Program-made: the position numbers and the translations under genes | Part shown: piece by piece, positions 1 to 7,308 of the stretch | How the letters are laid out: each line of letters starts with the position of its first letter | Numbering within the stretch: position 1 is the first letter of the stretch | NCBI GenBank assembly: GCA_019242465.1 | Contig: JAFAVL010000615.1 | Coordinates: forward strand, 1 to 13,293 | Direction of reading: 5' to 3' | Length of the DNA stretch: 13,293 nucleotides | DNA from: Chroococcidiopsidaceae cyanobacterium CP_BM_RX_35 | GTDB taxonomy: Bacteria > Cyanobacteriota > Cyanobacteriia > Cyanobacteriales > Chroococcidiopsidaceae | The notes under the pieces: model-generated | Told to the model about the DNA's origin: nothing | The model's database searches: none | The model's input: the letters and a program-made list of their open reading frames with translations, nothing else

Positions 1-68
1 CCTGATCAGCATTTTATACTTTTACAGAGCGAGGACAGGCATGCTCCACGGCAGGTGCCGCCTTACCG

Positions 69-85
69 TTGGCGATATTCGCCAA
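69..85. repeat. Perfect short inverted repeat (7-bp arms)
   Basis: TTGGCGA (69-75) and TCGCCAA (79-85) are exact reverse complements around a TAT loop. A second small hairpin, CGGCA-GG-TGCCG, lies at 49-60. Both sit downstream of the end of the minus-strand operon, but neither is followed by a T-run on that strand, so they are not typical intrinsic terminators. Nothing else could be supported in positions 1-171. Confidence 0.4.
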
Positions 86-171
86 TAGGAGCAGCTTTAT
101 GTCTGCCTCCATCCAGCGCCTGCTCTCTCTCCCCTTAAGATTTTATTTACAAACCGTTTCTTACTCCGCCT

Positions 172-1455
172 CTACTTACCCAGCCAAAAGGGATTTACCC
201 CTTTCTCTGCCAATACCATCCAAGCAGTAGCGCCAACATGTATACGGCGATAATAGTTCCATGGATTACCATCAGGCATGATAAAACCAGTCCTTAATTC
301 AGCCTGATTTGTAGTGTAAAGCCCACCAGATTTATCTTGTCCAGCTTTAAGAGTCGAAATCAAGGTTTTAGACTTTTGCGATTGACCTGTACGTTGATAA
401 GCTACTGCCATCTGAGCAGTTCCTTCGTACCAGATACCGTCACCATCATGGTTAAAAGTAAAACCTTGATCAACTTTATGGTGCTTTTCCGCATATTTCA
501 GAGCCTGCTGATATGGTTTTCCTTCCTCTCGGAAAGCTAACACTGCCCAAGCTTGAACATCTAACGGTACTACATTCTTGTAAGCTGTCTCTCCATCTGC
601 TTGAGTTCCTGTCCAGAATTTGCCTTCAGTCTGATCCCACATTGACTGGACAAACTGTTTGGCGTAGTTGGCACGTTCTTGCCAGACGCGATCGCCAGTA
701 ATCAGGTACAGCCGCTTGAAAGCTGCATACAGATCAATATTGTGTTCTGTAGACTTGTAAGTTATGGGATTGGGCTTTGGTTCCCAACCACTAAAACCGC
801 CAATGTACCCACTATTAGCAGCGTGGCAATTCTGCTCTATCCACTCTCCCATTTTCTTTGCCGCTACTAGATAAGGATTGCCACCGTAGGTTTCGTAGTA
901 TCCTAAAAGTGCCAACATTGCCCAAGCAACATTACCTGTGTGGGTGCTAATCTGAGACTCTTGTTCTACCCAACGTTTGGCTTGGTCGTCATACCTACCC
1001 GGCAGCAACACATCACCAGAGGGAGAAACTAGTCTCCCCCCTCGGTAAGCATTGCGAACCCGACCATCGTGGAAAAAGCGGTCGTGATTTTGAGCATACA
1101 CAAGTGTGTCAACTATCTGCTTTGCCCGTTGATGATCGCCAGCAGCAATGAAAGCTAAAGCAGAGACAGCATTGTCATAAGTGAAGGCAACATTGTGCAT
1201 CATCACATCAAAGGGATGGTTAGATGCGGGTGTTTCGTAGCTAACTAAAAAACCCAATTCGAGCTGACTTTTATGCTTGCTACTCTTAGGCTCCGCTAGT
1301 AACTGAGTGCTGTCAATACTCGCGCGCGCGCGGTCGGCACTACTAGCAAGGTAATGATATGCACTGTTAGCAGTCTGCGCTTGCAGTTGGTGGTCGCAAG
1401 CTACAGCTAAGGTCAGCACAAAAATCAACAGAAAACGGAGGAGTCTGTGGCTCAT
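172..1455 (-). CDS. Secreted six-hairpin glycosidase-like protein (possible lipoprotein)
   Basis: A 427-residue exported protein of unassigned function. It has a basic N-end (MSHRLLR) and a hydrophobic stretch at about 8-19. Cys20 follows in LAVAC, an imperfect lipobox because the -3 residue is Ala; cleavage after AQA (about residue 27) by signal peptidase I is the alternative. The mature part shows recurring helical hairpins with aromatic/acidic signatures, typical of (alpha/alpha)6-barrel proteins: FTYDNAVSALAF (91-102), GNVAWAMLALLGYYETYG (174-191), STEHNIDLYAAF (235-246), VPLDVQAWAVLA (296-307), WYEGTAQMAVAY (342-353) and GATAWMVLAEKG (408-419). Asp94, Glu237, Asp240 and Glu344 are candidate catalytic acids, by inference only. 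I do not see the GH8 signature. It is the last gene of the minus-strand cellulose run, 24 bp after the GH26 stop, with only a weak AGG-type ribosome site. A role in trimming or modifying the exported polysaccharide is likely; the exact substrate is unknown. Confidence 0.72.
   Translation of the reverse strand: MSHRLLRFLLIFVLTLAVACDHQLQAQTANSAYHYLASSADRARASIDSTQLLAEPKSSKHKSQLELGFLVSYETPASNHPFDVMMHNVAFTYDNAVSALAFIAAGDHQRAKQIVDTLVYAQNHDRFFHDGRVRNAYRGGRLVSPSGDVLLPGRYDDQAKRWVEQESQISTHTGNVAWAMLALLGYYETYGGNPYLVAAKKMGEWIEQNCHAANSGYIGGFSGWEPKPNPITYKSTEHNIDLYAAFKRLYLITGDRVWQERANYAKQFVQSMWDQTEGKFWTGTQADGETAYKNVVPLDVQAWAVLAFREEGKPYQQALKYAEKHHKVDQGFTFNHDGDGIWYEGTAQMAVAYQRTGQSQKSKTLISTLKAGQDKSGGLYTTNQAELRTGFIMPDGNPWNYYRRIHVGATAWMVLAEKGVNPFWLGK
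688..695. repeat. HIP1 octamer GCGATCGC (first of five)
   Basis: The cyanobacterial Highly Iterated Palindrome GCGATCGC occurs here and at 4689-4696, 5544-5551, 8966-8973 and 11013-11020. All five copies lie inside coding regions. This frequency in 13 kb is far above chance and supports a cyanobacterial host. Confidence 0.9.
1321..1332. repeat. (CG)6 alternating tract inside coding sequence
   Basis: Six uninterrupted CG dinucleotides near the 5' end of the six-hairpin protein gene, encoding part of ADRARAS (about residues 40-46). Such tracts are prone to slippage and can form Z-DNA. The reading frame is intact across it. Confidence 0.6.
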
Positions 1456-1479
1456 GAGTAGACCTACTACAATCTTGGG

Positions 1480-2613
1480 TTATAAGCCAGCAAACTGTGC
1501 ATCTGTCAGTAAGCGCGGGTTGGTGGTATCAGCCGGAACAAGGCTGTTAGAAATGACGGCGGCCTTATAGTTGTCGTAGATGTTGTCAGCCGTACCGTTA
1601 TAGGTGAAGGTATTGTCACCACGAAGACCGCCAAAAATTGACCAGTCAGTTTCTTTCTCCTCGTTGAACCAGGCAACCATCTTAATGTTGTTAGTCAGGA
1701 GATAGTGGTAAGCATCGGTAATCCACTGCGACTTAGCTAATATATTAGTTCCAGAGCTTGTCTGCGTGGTGCAACCAATTTCAGTGATAGCAACGGGTTT
1801 AGTCGTTAGTGCCCGGAGGCGACTTAGCATGGGGCTGAAGGTCTGCTCTGGGGTAATCCAGGTTGACCACCACTGTGCCACGCCCCAGTTGTAGCCGCTG
1901 ATCGCTACCCAGTCCACGTAGTTATCACCGGGATAGTAAGATTCAGCTGTATATGGTGTAGGCCAACCGTTATCAGTAAAGTTGACAGTCCAAATCCACT
2001 GGAGGTGAGTCCAGCCCATACCCTTGTTATAAAACAAGCTTTTGACCCGTTGCCACATTCGGACATAGTCGGAAGGAACGGTACCATTGGGCAGAGCACT
2101 CCAGGGATACCAGTCTCCATTCATCTCGTGAGCAAAGCGCATGTAGGCACGGCGATCGTCAGCCGTATTGTAGATACCATCTGGTCCACAGAGAAAGCCA
2201 TACATCCGGTCAGACCAGTTGTTGAGGTATGTATCGTACTCACCATTTGCAACTCGCAAATCGATATCAGCAGGTGTAGAAGAAGAAGTACAGGCAAAGG
2301 GTTGCCAAGTAATCATTGGTACGTTGTGATTGTCCCAAACTGCCACGAGTTGCCGATGAAACAGTTCATCCATATAGCCAGTTCGATCGCACCAGGTAGT
2401 AAACAAATTTACTACCGCGTTCTTTTTACCCTGCCAGCTTTCTAGAGCTTGAATCTGGGCAACATTATTTACACCGTTCGCGCCGTAATAAATCCCTAAC
2501 AGCATCCCATTACTAGCTACACTTGGCTGAGCTAAATGTGTGAGGAATAACGTACAGGCAAACAAATTCATTAAGCAAAAGTGCTTAAGCGAGTTTTGCC
2601 AGTACCTTAACAT
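1480..2613 (-). CDS. Secreted glycoside hydrolase family 26 endo-glycanase
   Basis: An exported endo-acting glycanase, probably on beta-mannan or a beta-glucan (GH26 includes beta-mannanases and some beta-1,3-1,4-glucanases). Numbering is from an ATG at 2655 that would give 391 residues. The GH26 acid/base motif RFAHEMNGDWYPW is at 173-185 with Glu177, and the nucleophile is Glu292 in ITEIG (290-294). The 115-residue separation fits the family. Aromatic residues that could line a cleft are frequent (WIWTVNF, GYNWG, WWSTW). I prefer the start at Met15 (ATG at 2611-2613, giving 377 residues): it gives a normal signal peptide with n-region MLRYWQNSLKH, a hydrophobic core, and a cut after SVA (residue 47). 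The longer form would have an unusually long n-region. Neither start has a clear Shine-Dalgarno site. It lies about 100 bp after the synthase stop with no terminator between, so co-transcription is likely. It may play the part that the endoglucanase BcsZ plays in proteobacterial cellulose operons (inference). Confidence 0.85.
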   Translation of the reverse strand: MLRYWQNSLKHFCLMNLFACTLFLTHLAQPSVASNGMLLGIYYGANGVNNVAQIQALESWQGKKNAVVNLFTTWCDRTGYMDELFHRQLVAVWDNHNVPMITWQPFACTSSSTPADIDLRVANGEYDTYLNNWSDRMYGFLCGPDGIYNTADDRRAYMRFAHEMNGDWYPWSALPNGTVPSDYVRMWQRVKSLFYNKGMGWTHLQWIWTVNFTDNGWPTPYTAESYYPGDNYVDWVAISGYNWGVAQWWSTWITPEQTFSPMLSRLRALTTKPVAITEIGCTTQTSSGTNILAKSQWITDAYHYLLTNNIKMVAWFNEEKETDWSIFGGLRGDNTFTYNGTADNIYDNYKAAVISNSLVPADTTNPRLLTDAQFAGL

Positions 2614-2713
2614 GTAAAGTAGTATCCGTATAGCATTTATTCTGAATTCAAACATTTTTTAGTTATTTTTGATGGATTTCAATCAAGATTGATGCTGTTC
2701 CTAATGGTATTCA

Positions 2714-4918
2714 TCAAGCTTTTTGTGTAATGGAAGTATTTCTTCTCTTCCCCATCGTTCTAGTTAAAGGATAGAAACGGAAGACAGCGACTAACAACGA
2801 CCAGAATGATTTCGTCTCGCTAATCTGAGTCTCTTGCCATTGTCCCGGTTGACAAAAGAGAAACTCAATTAACCTCCTCTCTTGTAATAGAGATAGAGCA
2901 GTGAATTCCCATTCCAGTTCTATACTACCTGCTGCATCTGAGTTAACATTACGTAACTCCACAGGTACATTTAGTAAGCCAATGATAGGAAGATGGAGCC
3001 AACCATTATTTGGAAATTGAGTAGGTAAAGCATCTGGTGCTAGCTTTATGGTTGTGCCTTGCTGCGACAGAGTAGCAGTAGTAACCCCAAGTTGGTGCTC
3101 ATTCAAAGTTAATTCGCCCTTTAACTGATGAGGGAAACTGAGTGAAAGCACCTGTTGTGGCACGTCAACTGCTACTTGAATCGTAACAATCAACATGCAA
3201 ACGTTGTAGATACTCCAAATAAAATTAATAGTTTCCAAATGTGGTTGAGTATGCCACTCAAATCCCAATAAATACATTGCTAAGACAGCCAGATAAATTC
3301 CCAAAACTGTAATTAGCGGATAAATTATAGTCCAGTTCACTCTGATTCCTTGAAAAGAAATGGCTTTTGGTGTTACCTTAAATCTTTTGCCGAAAGGCTT
3401 TAAGAACATCCCCATAATCATCAAAGCAACAGGAAAGCAAATAATATTTGAGTAGACATCTGCCCAAAATACTGAACGTTTGCGCTCATTCAACCAGGCA
3501 AATACGGAAACATTAACTACATAATATGGTACCCAGAAGAAGATAAGCCCATTTAATTCTGCTACTAGAGGTGTTAACCCAAATAGTAAGTAAATTAGTG
3601 GCACTAACATAAACATGGCTTGGAAGCCTGCTATCAACCAGTAAAAAATTCCCAAGGATTGAAAGAAGCGCTGTGCTAGGTTGAGCCCTGGCATAATTAG
3701 AGGATTGGTTTTAACTAATAATGTCTGTAAAGTTCCTTGCCCCCATCGCAAACGCTGATCAATATAACCACCAACATCTTCCGCTGCAGCACCAGCAGAT
3801 AAGGCTTCGTTGAGATACAAAACTCGGTAGCCAGCAGCTTGAAGTTGCAGCGAAGTTAATAAGTCTTCACAGAGAGTTTCAGTTGGAATGCCTCCAATTT
3901 CTTCTAAATGACGGCGACGGATGATAAAGCAGGAACCACAGCAAATAACTGTATTGGTAGCATCTCTGCCAAGTTGCATCTTTCGGAAAAAGAAATCTTG
4001 GTCATTTGTGAAATCTGCTAAGCCGAGGTTATGTCTAATTGGATCGCCGTTATAAAAAGTTTGAGGAGTTTGAACTAGAGCAACCCTATAATCTTGAAAG
4101 AATCCAACTGAGCGAGTTAAAAAGTTTTTTGTGGGGATAAAATCAGCATCAAAGACGACAATTAAATCGCCGCTTGTTTGCTTGAGGGCATTGTTAAGAT
4201 TACCGGCTTTTGCATGACGGTTATCTGGGCGAGTGAGATAGAAGCAACCCAGTTCTTCTGCCAGTGCTCGCATCTGCGGACGACCCTTATCATCTAATAA
4301 GTAAACCTGCTTGTTGGCATAGTCTAGTGCTTGACAGCCAATAATTGTCCGCCGCAGCATTTCAACTGGTTCATTGTATGTTGGCACAAGTACATCTACG
4401 CTAGGCTGGTAGTCTTGCTCAATGACAGCACGAGACAAGCGATCGGCTTCTGAAGAACGGTCTACAGTTACTACCATTAGCCATAGAGAACCAAGGTTAA
4501 CAGTAAGTCCCAGCAGCTCAACAGCAAAGAACAGCAAGCTCAGACTACAGTTAAATGGGTCACTGAAATTTAGGGTGACAAACACTCGCCAAAACACGTA
4601 GCGCATCGCTAGCAGAATGAGGATCCCCACGACAGTCGCTCGCACCCAGACTGGCGGCGCGACAGGGTATAATTGCACAGCGACAAGTGCGATCGCGAGC
4701 CCCATGATACTGGGTGAAAGCAGTGCCTGTGTAGAGGTGCTAACCAAGGAAAAAATGGCTTCTCCCCAGTGCCGGAAACTCAGCAGCTCCGAGCCAATCT
4801 CTATCCAATCCAACTGTTGAAATAACCAAATCCCCACGAGAACAAACGCTAGGGCGAAAGCCACTTGTTCGAGCTTGGTATACCAAGAAATCTTAGAATT
4901 CTTCGCCACTACCACCAA
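2714..4918 (-). CDS. bcsA: BcsA-type cellulose synthase catalytic subunit (GT2, XcsA-like)
   Basis: An inner-membrane processive family 2 glycosyltransferase that polymerises UDP-glucose and passes the chain through the membrane. The 734 residues hold about four N-terminal membrane segments (about 17-36, 68-86, 92-112, 126-150), a cytosolic GT2 domain, and about five C-terminal segments (418-584). Motifs: DD at 209-210 (LLDDKGRP), DAD at 257-259, QTPQ at 283-286, CED at 350-352 in place of the usual TED, QRLRW at 388-392, and the gating-loop motif FKVTPK at 513-518 (FxVTxK). A beta-rich tail at about 577-670 sits where PilZ lies in BcsA, but lacks the RxxxR motif; TATLSQQG (614-621) only partly matches [D/N]xSxxG. 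It overlaps the adaptor gene by 10 bp. This start is TTG; GTG at 4915 or at 4909 is also possible, the last giving a TAGTG stop-start overlap with GGAAG upstream. Known cyanobacterial equivalents are called XcsA. A related beta-glucan product (for example curdlan or mixed-linkage) is not excluded. Confidence 0.88.
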   Translation of the reverse strand: MVVVAKNSKISWYTKLEQVAFALAFVLVGIWLFQQLDWIEIGSELLSFRHWGEAIFSLVSTSTQALLSPSIMGLAIALVAVQLYPVAPPVWVRATVVGILILLAMRYVFWRVFVTLNFSDPFNCSLSLLFFAVELLGLTVNLGSLWLMVVTVDRSSEADRLSRAVIEQDYQPSVDVLVPTYNEPVEMLRRTIIGCQALDYANKQVYLLDDKGRPQMRALAEELGCFYLTRPDNRHAKAGNLNNALKQTSGDLIVVFDADFIPTKNFLTRSVGFFQDYRVALVQTPQTFYNGDPIRHNLGLADFTNDQDFFFRKMQLGRDATNTVICCGSCFIIRRRHLEEIGGIPTETLCEDLLTSLQLQAAGYRVLYLNEALSAGAAAEDVGGYIDQRLRWGQGTLQTLLVKTNPLIMPGLNLAQRFFQSLGIFYWLIAGFQAMFMLVPLIYLLFGLTPLVAELNGLIFFWVPYYVVNVSVFAWLNERKRSVFWADVYSNIICFPVALMIMGMFLKPFGKRFKVTPKAISFQGIRVNWTIIYPLITVLGIYLAVLAMYLLGFEWHTQPHLETINFIWSIYNVCMLIVTIQVAVDVPQQVLSLSFPHQLKGELTLNEHQLGVTTATLSQQGTTIKLAPDALPTQFPNNGWLHLPIIGLLNVPVELRNVNSDAAGSIELEWEFTALSLLQERRLIEFLFCQPGQWQETQISETKSFWSLLVAVFRFYPLTRTMGKRRNTSITQKA

Positions 4919-6174
4919 CTTCCAAAGCTAGAATGTCGAGGAAAAGTCACTTCAGCACTGCGACCAACATCACAGAACTGTACGGAGTTGGGAGTATCTT
5001 GCCAATTGACTCTGATTCTTACAGCTACTTGCCTCCGGACACTTTCTGGTGGCGGCACTGCTACGTCCTTACCCGTAGTTGTGACTCTACCCGAACCACC
5101 TCTAATCGCTTCAATAGTGCCGTCTAATACTTGACTGTCAGAACCAACTAACTTGACCTGTGCTGACATCCCGGCAGAAAGGTCTCTTGTACTCGCTTCG
5201 GGAAAGAATGCCTCTACCCATCGATTCTGGCAATTCAATACTTTTACAACCGGGGTAGTAGGAGTGATATATTCTCCTGCCTTGGTATCAACAGACCAAA
5301 CAACGCCATGAGTGGGAGCTGAAAGCACAACCCGTTGATTTAAATTTAACTGCTGCGTCAGTTTCGTCAGCTCCACCTTTAGTGTCTGTTCCTGCAACTG
5401 TAGATCAGATGCCTGCTGTTGCAAGTCGGCAACCTCTGTTTGCAGCTCTCGCTGACGAATTTCGGAATAACTCAGAGTCCGCGAACCTTGTACCTGCAAT
5501 CCAGCTCGTGCTGCCTCTAAAAACTGCCGTGCTTGGGCTAAACGCGATCGCGTGCGGTTAACATCAGTATCTGCTTGGTCGGCTTTCAGTTGTGCCTGAT
5601 CGGTAACATTCTGAGCAATTGCGCCTTCTCGCACCAAACGGATGTAGCGATTGGCATCCACACGATTGGTTTTATCTGCAAGTAAAGCTTTATTCAGTTC
5701 GCTTTGAGCCTCTGCCATCTCTTCTTGGGCATAAACTATGTCTATCTTTTTTTGTTCTTGAACTTCAGTGCTGAATTGACTCAATAGCTGACGACGCTCG
5801 GCAATTCGCTGTCTAGCATCAGCTATCTTCTGTTGATTAAGCTGCAGCCGCGACTGAAGTTCTTGCTGACTGACTTCTAGTTCCGAAGCTTTCAGCTTAT
5901 TCTCTACTTGACCAATTATGGTGCCTGCTCTCAACCACTGACCAGGCTGAATATTTCTGAGCAATAAGCTTCCAGAAATGGGACTGCCAACATCAATAAT
6001 TTCAGCATTAATGAAAGCTTGGCTACTATTCACTTTCGTGTAGTGTTTCCAAACTAAATATCCGGCTTCACTCGCTACAAACAATACTAGACACAACCGC
6101 ATGATTTTAAAGAACCACGCTCGCGTTAGCTGTGTTTCTCGCTTTCTAGTCGCAGTTATTGTTTCAGGAACCAT
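4909..6174 (-). CDS. HlyD-family periplasmic adaptor, XcsB-like, paired with cellulose synthase
   Basis: A membrane fusion protein expected to bridge the inner membrane to an outer-membrane channel. Its 421 residues show a basic N-end, one membrane anchor (about 22-42), a first lipoyl half-motif (about 55-92, GSPISGSLLLRNIQPGQW), a long Gln/Ala/Leu-rich coiled coil (about 96-280), a second lipoyl half (about 282-315, VVLSAPTHGVVW) and a beta-barrel domain ending near 410. The start is ATG with GGGAAG just upstream. Its end overlaps the synthase gene by 10 bp, which implies translational coupling. In Thermosynechococcus vulcanus a HlyD-like protein, a cellulose synthase and a TolC-like protein were proposed as a tripartite cellulose secretion system; this gene fits the HlyD part. 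No TolC-like gene is in the window. It is probably the first gene of the minus-strand operon. Confidence 0.85.
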   Translation of the reverse strand: MVPETITATRKRETQLTRAWFFKIMRLCLVLFVASEAGYLVWKHYTKVNSSQAFINAEIIDVGSPISGSLLLRNIQPGQWLRAGTIIGQVENKLKASELEVSQQELQSRLQLNQQKIADARQRIAERRQLLSQFSTEVQEQKKIDIVYAQEEMAEAQSELNKALLADKTNRVDANRYIRLVREGAIAQNVTDQAQLKADQADTDVNRTRSRLAQARQFLEAARAGLQVQGSRTLSYSEIRQRELQTEVADLQQQASDLQLQEQTLKVELTKLTQQLNLNQRVVLSAPTHGVVWSVDTKAGEYITPTTPVVKVLNCQNRWVEAFFPEASTRDLSAGMSAQVKLVGSDSQVLDGTIEAIRGGSGRVTTTGKDVAVPPPESVRRQVAVRIRVNWQDTPNSVQFCDVGRSAEVTFPRHSSFGSWW

Positions 6175-6719
6175 TATCTTCCCAGTGTAGTGGTGGTATT
6201 AAGCATGTTGTGGTCAAGTTAGGGTAACAGATGCTAGTGATCTTGTGATTTAACTGTGAAAACTTTGCTCGAAGTCACAACGCTTGTACTTGGCGGAATT
6301 TCAATTCGCTCTCTCTGCTAATGATTACAGTCAAATCTGACGGTTCCTTACTAAATCACGTAAAGCCTAACAGGAGCCATCTGAATTCAGAGTCTTGCAC
6401 GCAAATAACTCAACTGAGTTTAAGTAAAGGATTAAAATTGTATATTTTATGTAGAATTTGTGCATGAGTTTCATAACAGCATAAGCCAAACCAATCAATA
6501 CATCTGGAACTTCAAAATATTTGAATGTGACTCTGATGGCTATGTTACGCCAGCTAAACATTGCTCTCTGGTGAGTTAAAACCGACGTCTATGAATCTCA
6601 TATTAATCAGGATGTATCAATACATGTCAATAAACTATTTTAGAATTTATAAATAATTTTTTGAAAAGATAAACAGTTTTTAAACATAAATCAAGCATTT
6701 ATGATTGAAAAAGAAAAAT
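6175..6719. other. AT-rich divergent intergenic region between cellulose operon and peptide genes
   Basis: About 545 bp separates the adaptor gene (minus) from the first peptide gene (plus), so promoters for both directions must lie here. I could not assign confident -35/-10 pairs. Small palindromes are present: CTGAATTCAG near 6381-6390, AACTCA-AC-TGAGTT at 6407-6420, and TGTAT-CA-ATACA near 6611-6622. The last 130 bp before the peptide gene are very AT-rich. A 64-codon minus-strand reading frame (6367-6561) has no recognisable features and I do not call it a gene. Confidence 0.6.
6407..6420. promoter_or_regulatory. Inverted repeat, possible operator
   Basis: AACTCA and TGAGTT form a perfect 6-bp dyad with a 2-bp spacer in the divergent region, a size suited to a dimeric regulator. 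There is no direct evidence of binding; it is only a candidate. Confidence 0.2.
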
Positions 6720-7004
6720 ATGATTGTTACTATTACAGGCGTAAAGGTTCCCAAAGGATTACTTATGCAGTTACTCGCGTTGAACGAAACCAATTTGTTC
6801 AATACTTTAACAGACCAAGAGCAAGGAGTTGTAGTCGGTGGAAATGGTGGCAAAGTTTACTTTGCAGGGGCAACTCCCAACGGCGGTTTCTACGCATTTT
6901 CTAATAGTGGAAATTACAGCTCAAGCGGTGCTGTCAGTGCTGGTTACTACAGCTACACGTCTCCTCAAGGCAAAACCTACAAATTCTCGTGGGGCAAGAG
7001 TTAG
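6720..7004 (+). CDS. Double-glycine leader peptide 1 (Gly/Ser/Tyr-rich cationic core)
   Basis: A 94-residue precursor for export through a C39-peptidase ABC transporter. The leader ends LTDQEQGVVVGG, with Gly40-Gly41 as the cleavage site. Leu at -12, Glu at -8 and Val at -4 match known double-glycine leaders; Gln at -7 departs from the usual Leu. The core (42-94, 53 residues) is rich in Gly, Ser, Tyr, Phe and Asn. It has four Lys, no Asp or Glu, and no Cys, so it is strongly cationic and cannot form thioether or disulfide bridges. The leader shares 19 of 28 positions with peptide 2, while the cores do not align. I chose ATG at 6720; a TTG at 6705 would add MKKKN. No strong Shine-Dalgarno site is visible. 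A terminator follows 57 bp after the stop. Function is unknown: a matrix or adhesive peptide is favoured over a bacteriocin, by inference from composition and neighbours. Confidence 0.82.
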   Translation: MIVTITGVKVPKGLLMQLLALNETNLFNTLTDQEQGVVVGGNGGKVYFAGATPNGGFYAFSNSGNYSSSGAVSAGYYSYTSPQGKTYKFSWGKS

Positions 7005-7060
7005 TTGTAAGCTGATTATCGGCTAAGATTTCTCATGGTTAAATTTTCTTTTTATCAGCT

Positions 7061-7093
7061 ACCCCGGCTTTCTACACTGAAGCCAGGGTTTTT
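7061..7093 (+). terminator. Rho-independent terminator after peptide gene 1
   Basis: ACCC-C-GGCTT (7061-7070) pairs with AAGCC-A-GGGT (7080-7089) around a 9-nt loop, with one internal C/A mismatch, and runs into TTTTT (7089-7093). It separates the two peptide genes, so peptide gene 2 needs its own promoter. Confidence 0.85.
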
Positions 7094-7140
7094 AATTAAA
7101 CTAAATCAAATATGAATAGAGTATGAACATAAAAATCAAT

Positions 7141-7168
7141 TTGGTTTGTTGAAGACCAAGACTATAAA
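7141..7168 (+). promoter_or_regulatory. Candidate promoter for peptide gene 2
   Basis: TTGGTT (7141-7146) and TATAAA (7163-7168) are spaced 16 bp apart. The -10 matches the sigma-70 consensus at 5 of 6 positions, but the -35 only at 3 of 6. It lies about 140 bp before the GTG start, giving a long leader. Other AT-rich boxes nearby are possible. Confidence 0.25.
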
Positions 7169-7308
7169 CTGTTTTTTATAAGATGGAAATGTATTTATAG
7201 GATTTATACATGGTTGTAAACCCAACACTTCTTACACAAAAGTCAGACATTTATCGTTCATTTTTAGCTTTAATAGGGTTGATGATCAGACATTGATTTA
7301 GTAGAGTT

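Noticed and set aside
1..138. Plus-strand frame open from the window edge to a stop at 136-138, as a possible gene end
   Set aside because: 45 codons with no recognisable motif, Pro/Ser/Cys-rich, and the region contains small hairpins. It cannot be separated from chance without sequence to the left.
2005..2445. 146-codon plus-strand frame opposite the GH26 gene
   Set aside because: Antisense shadow; the GH26 frame carries both catalytic motifs.
6367..6561. 64-codon minus-strand reading frame in the divergent region
   Set aside because: No family resemblance, weak ribosome site, AT-rich composition like the surrounding noncoding DNA.
6701..6904. Overlapping plus-strand frame starting at ATG 6701
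   Set aside because: It is a shadow of peptide gene 1; only the other frame has the conserved leader and GG site.
7239..7250. AAGTCAGACAT shared with 11522-11532 as a regulatory repeat
   Set aside because: An 11-mer shared twice in 13 kb is expected by chance.
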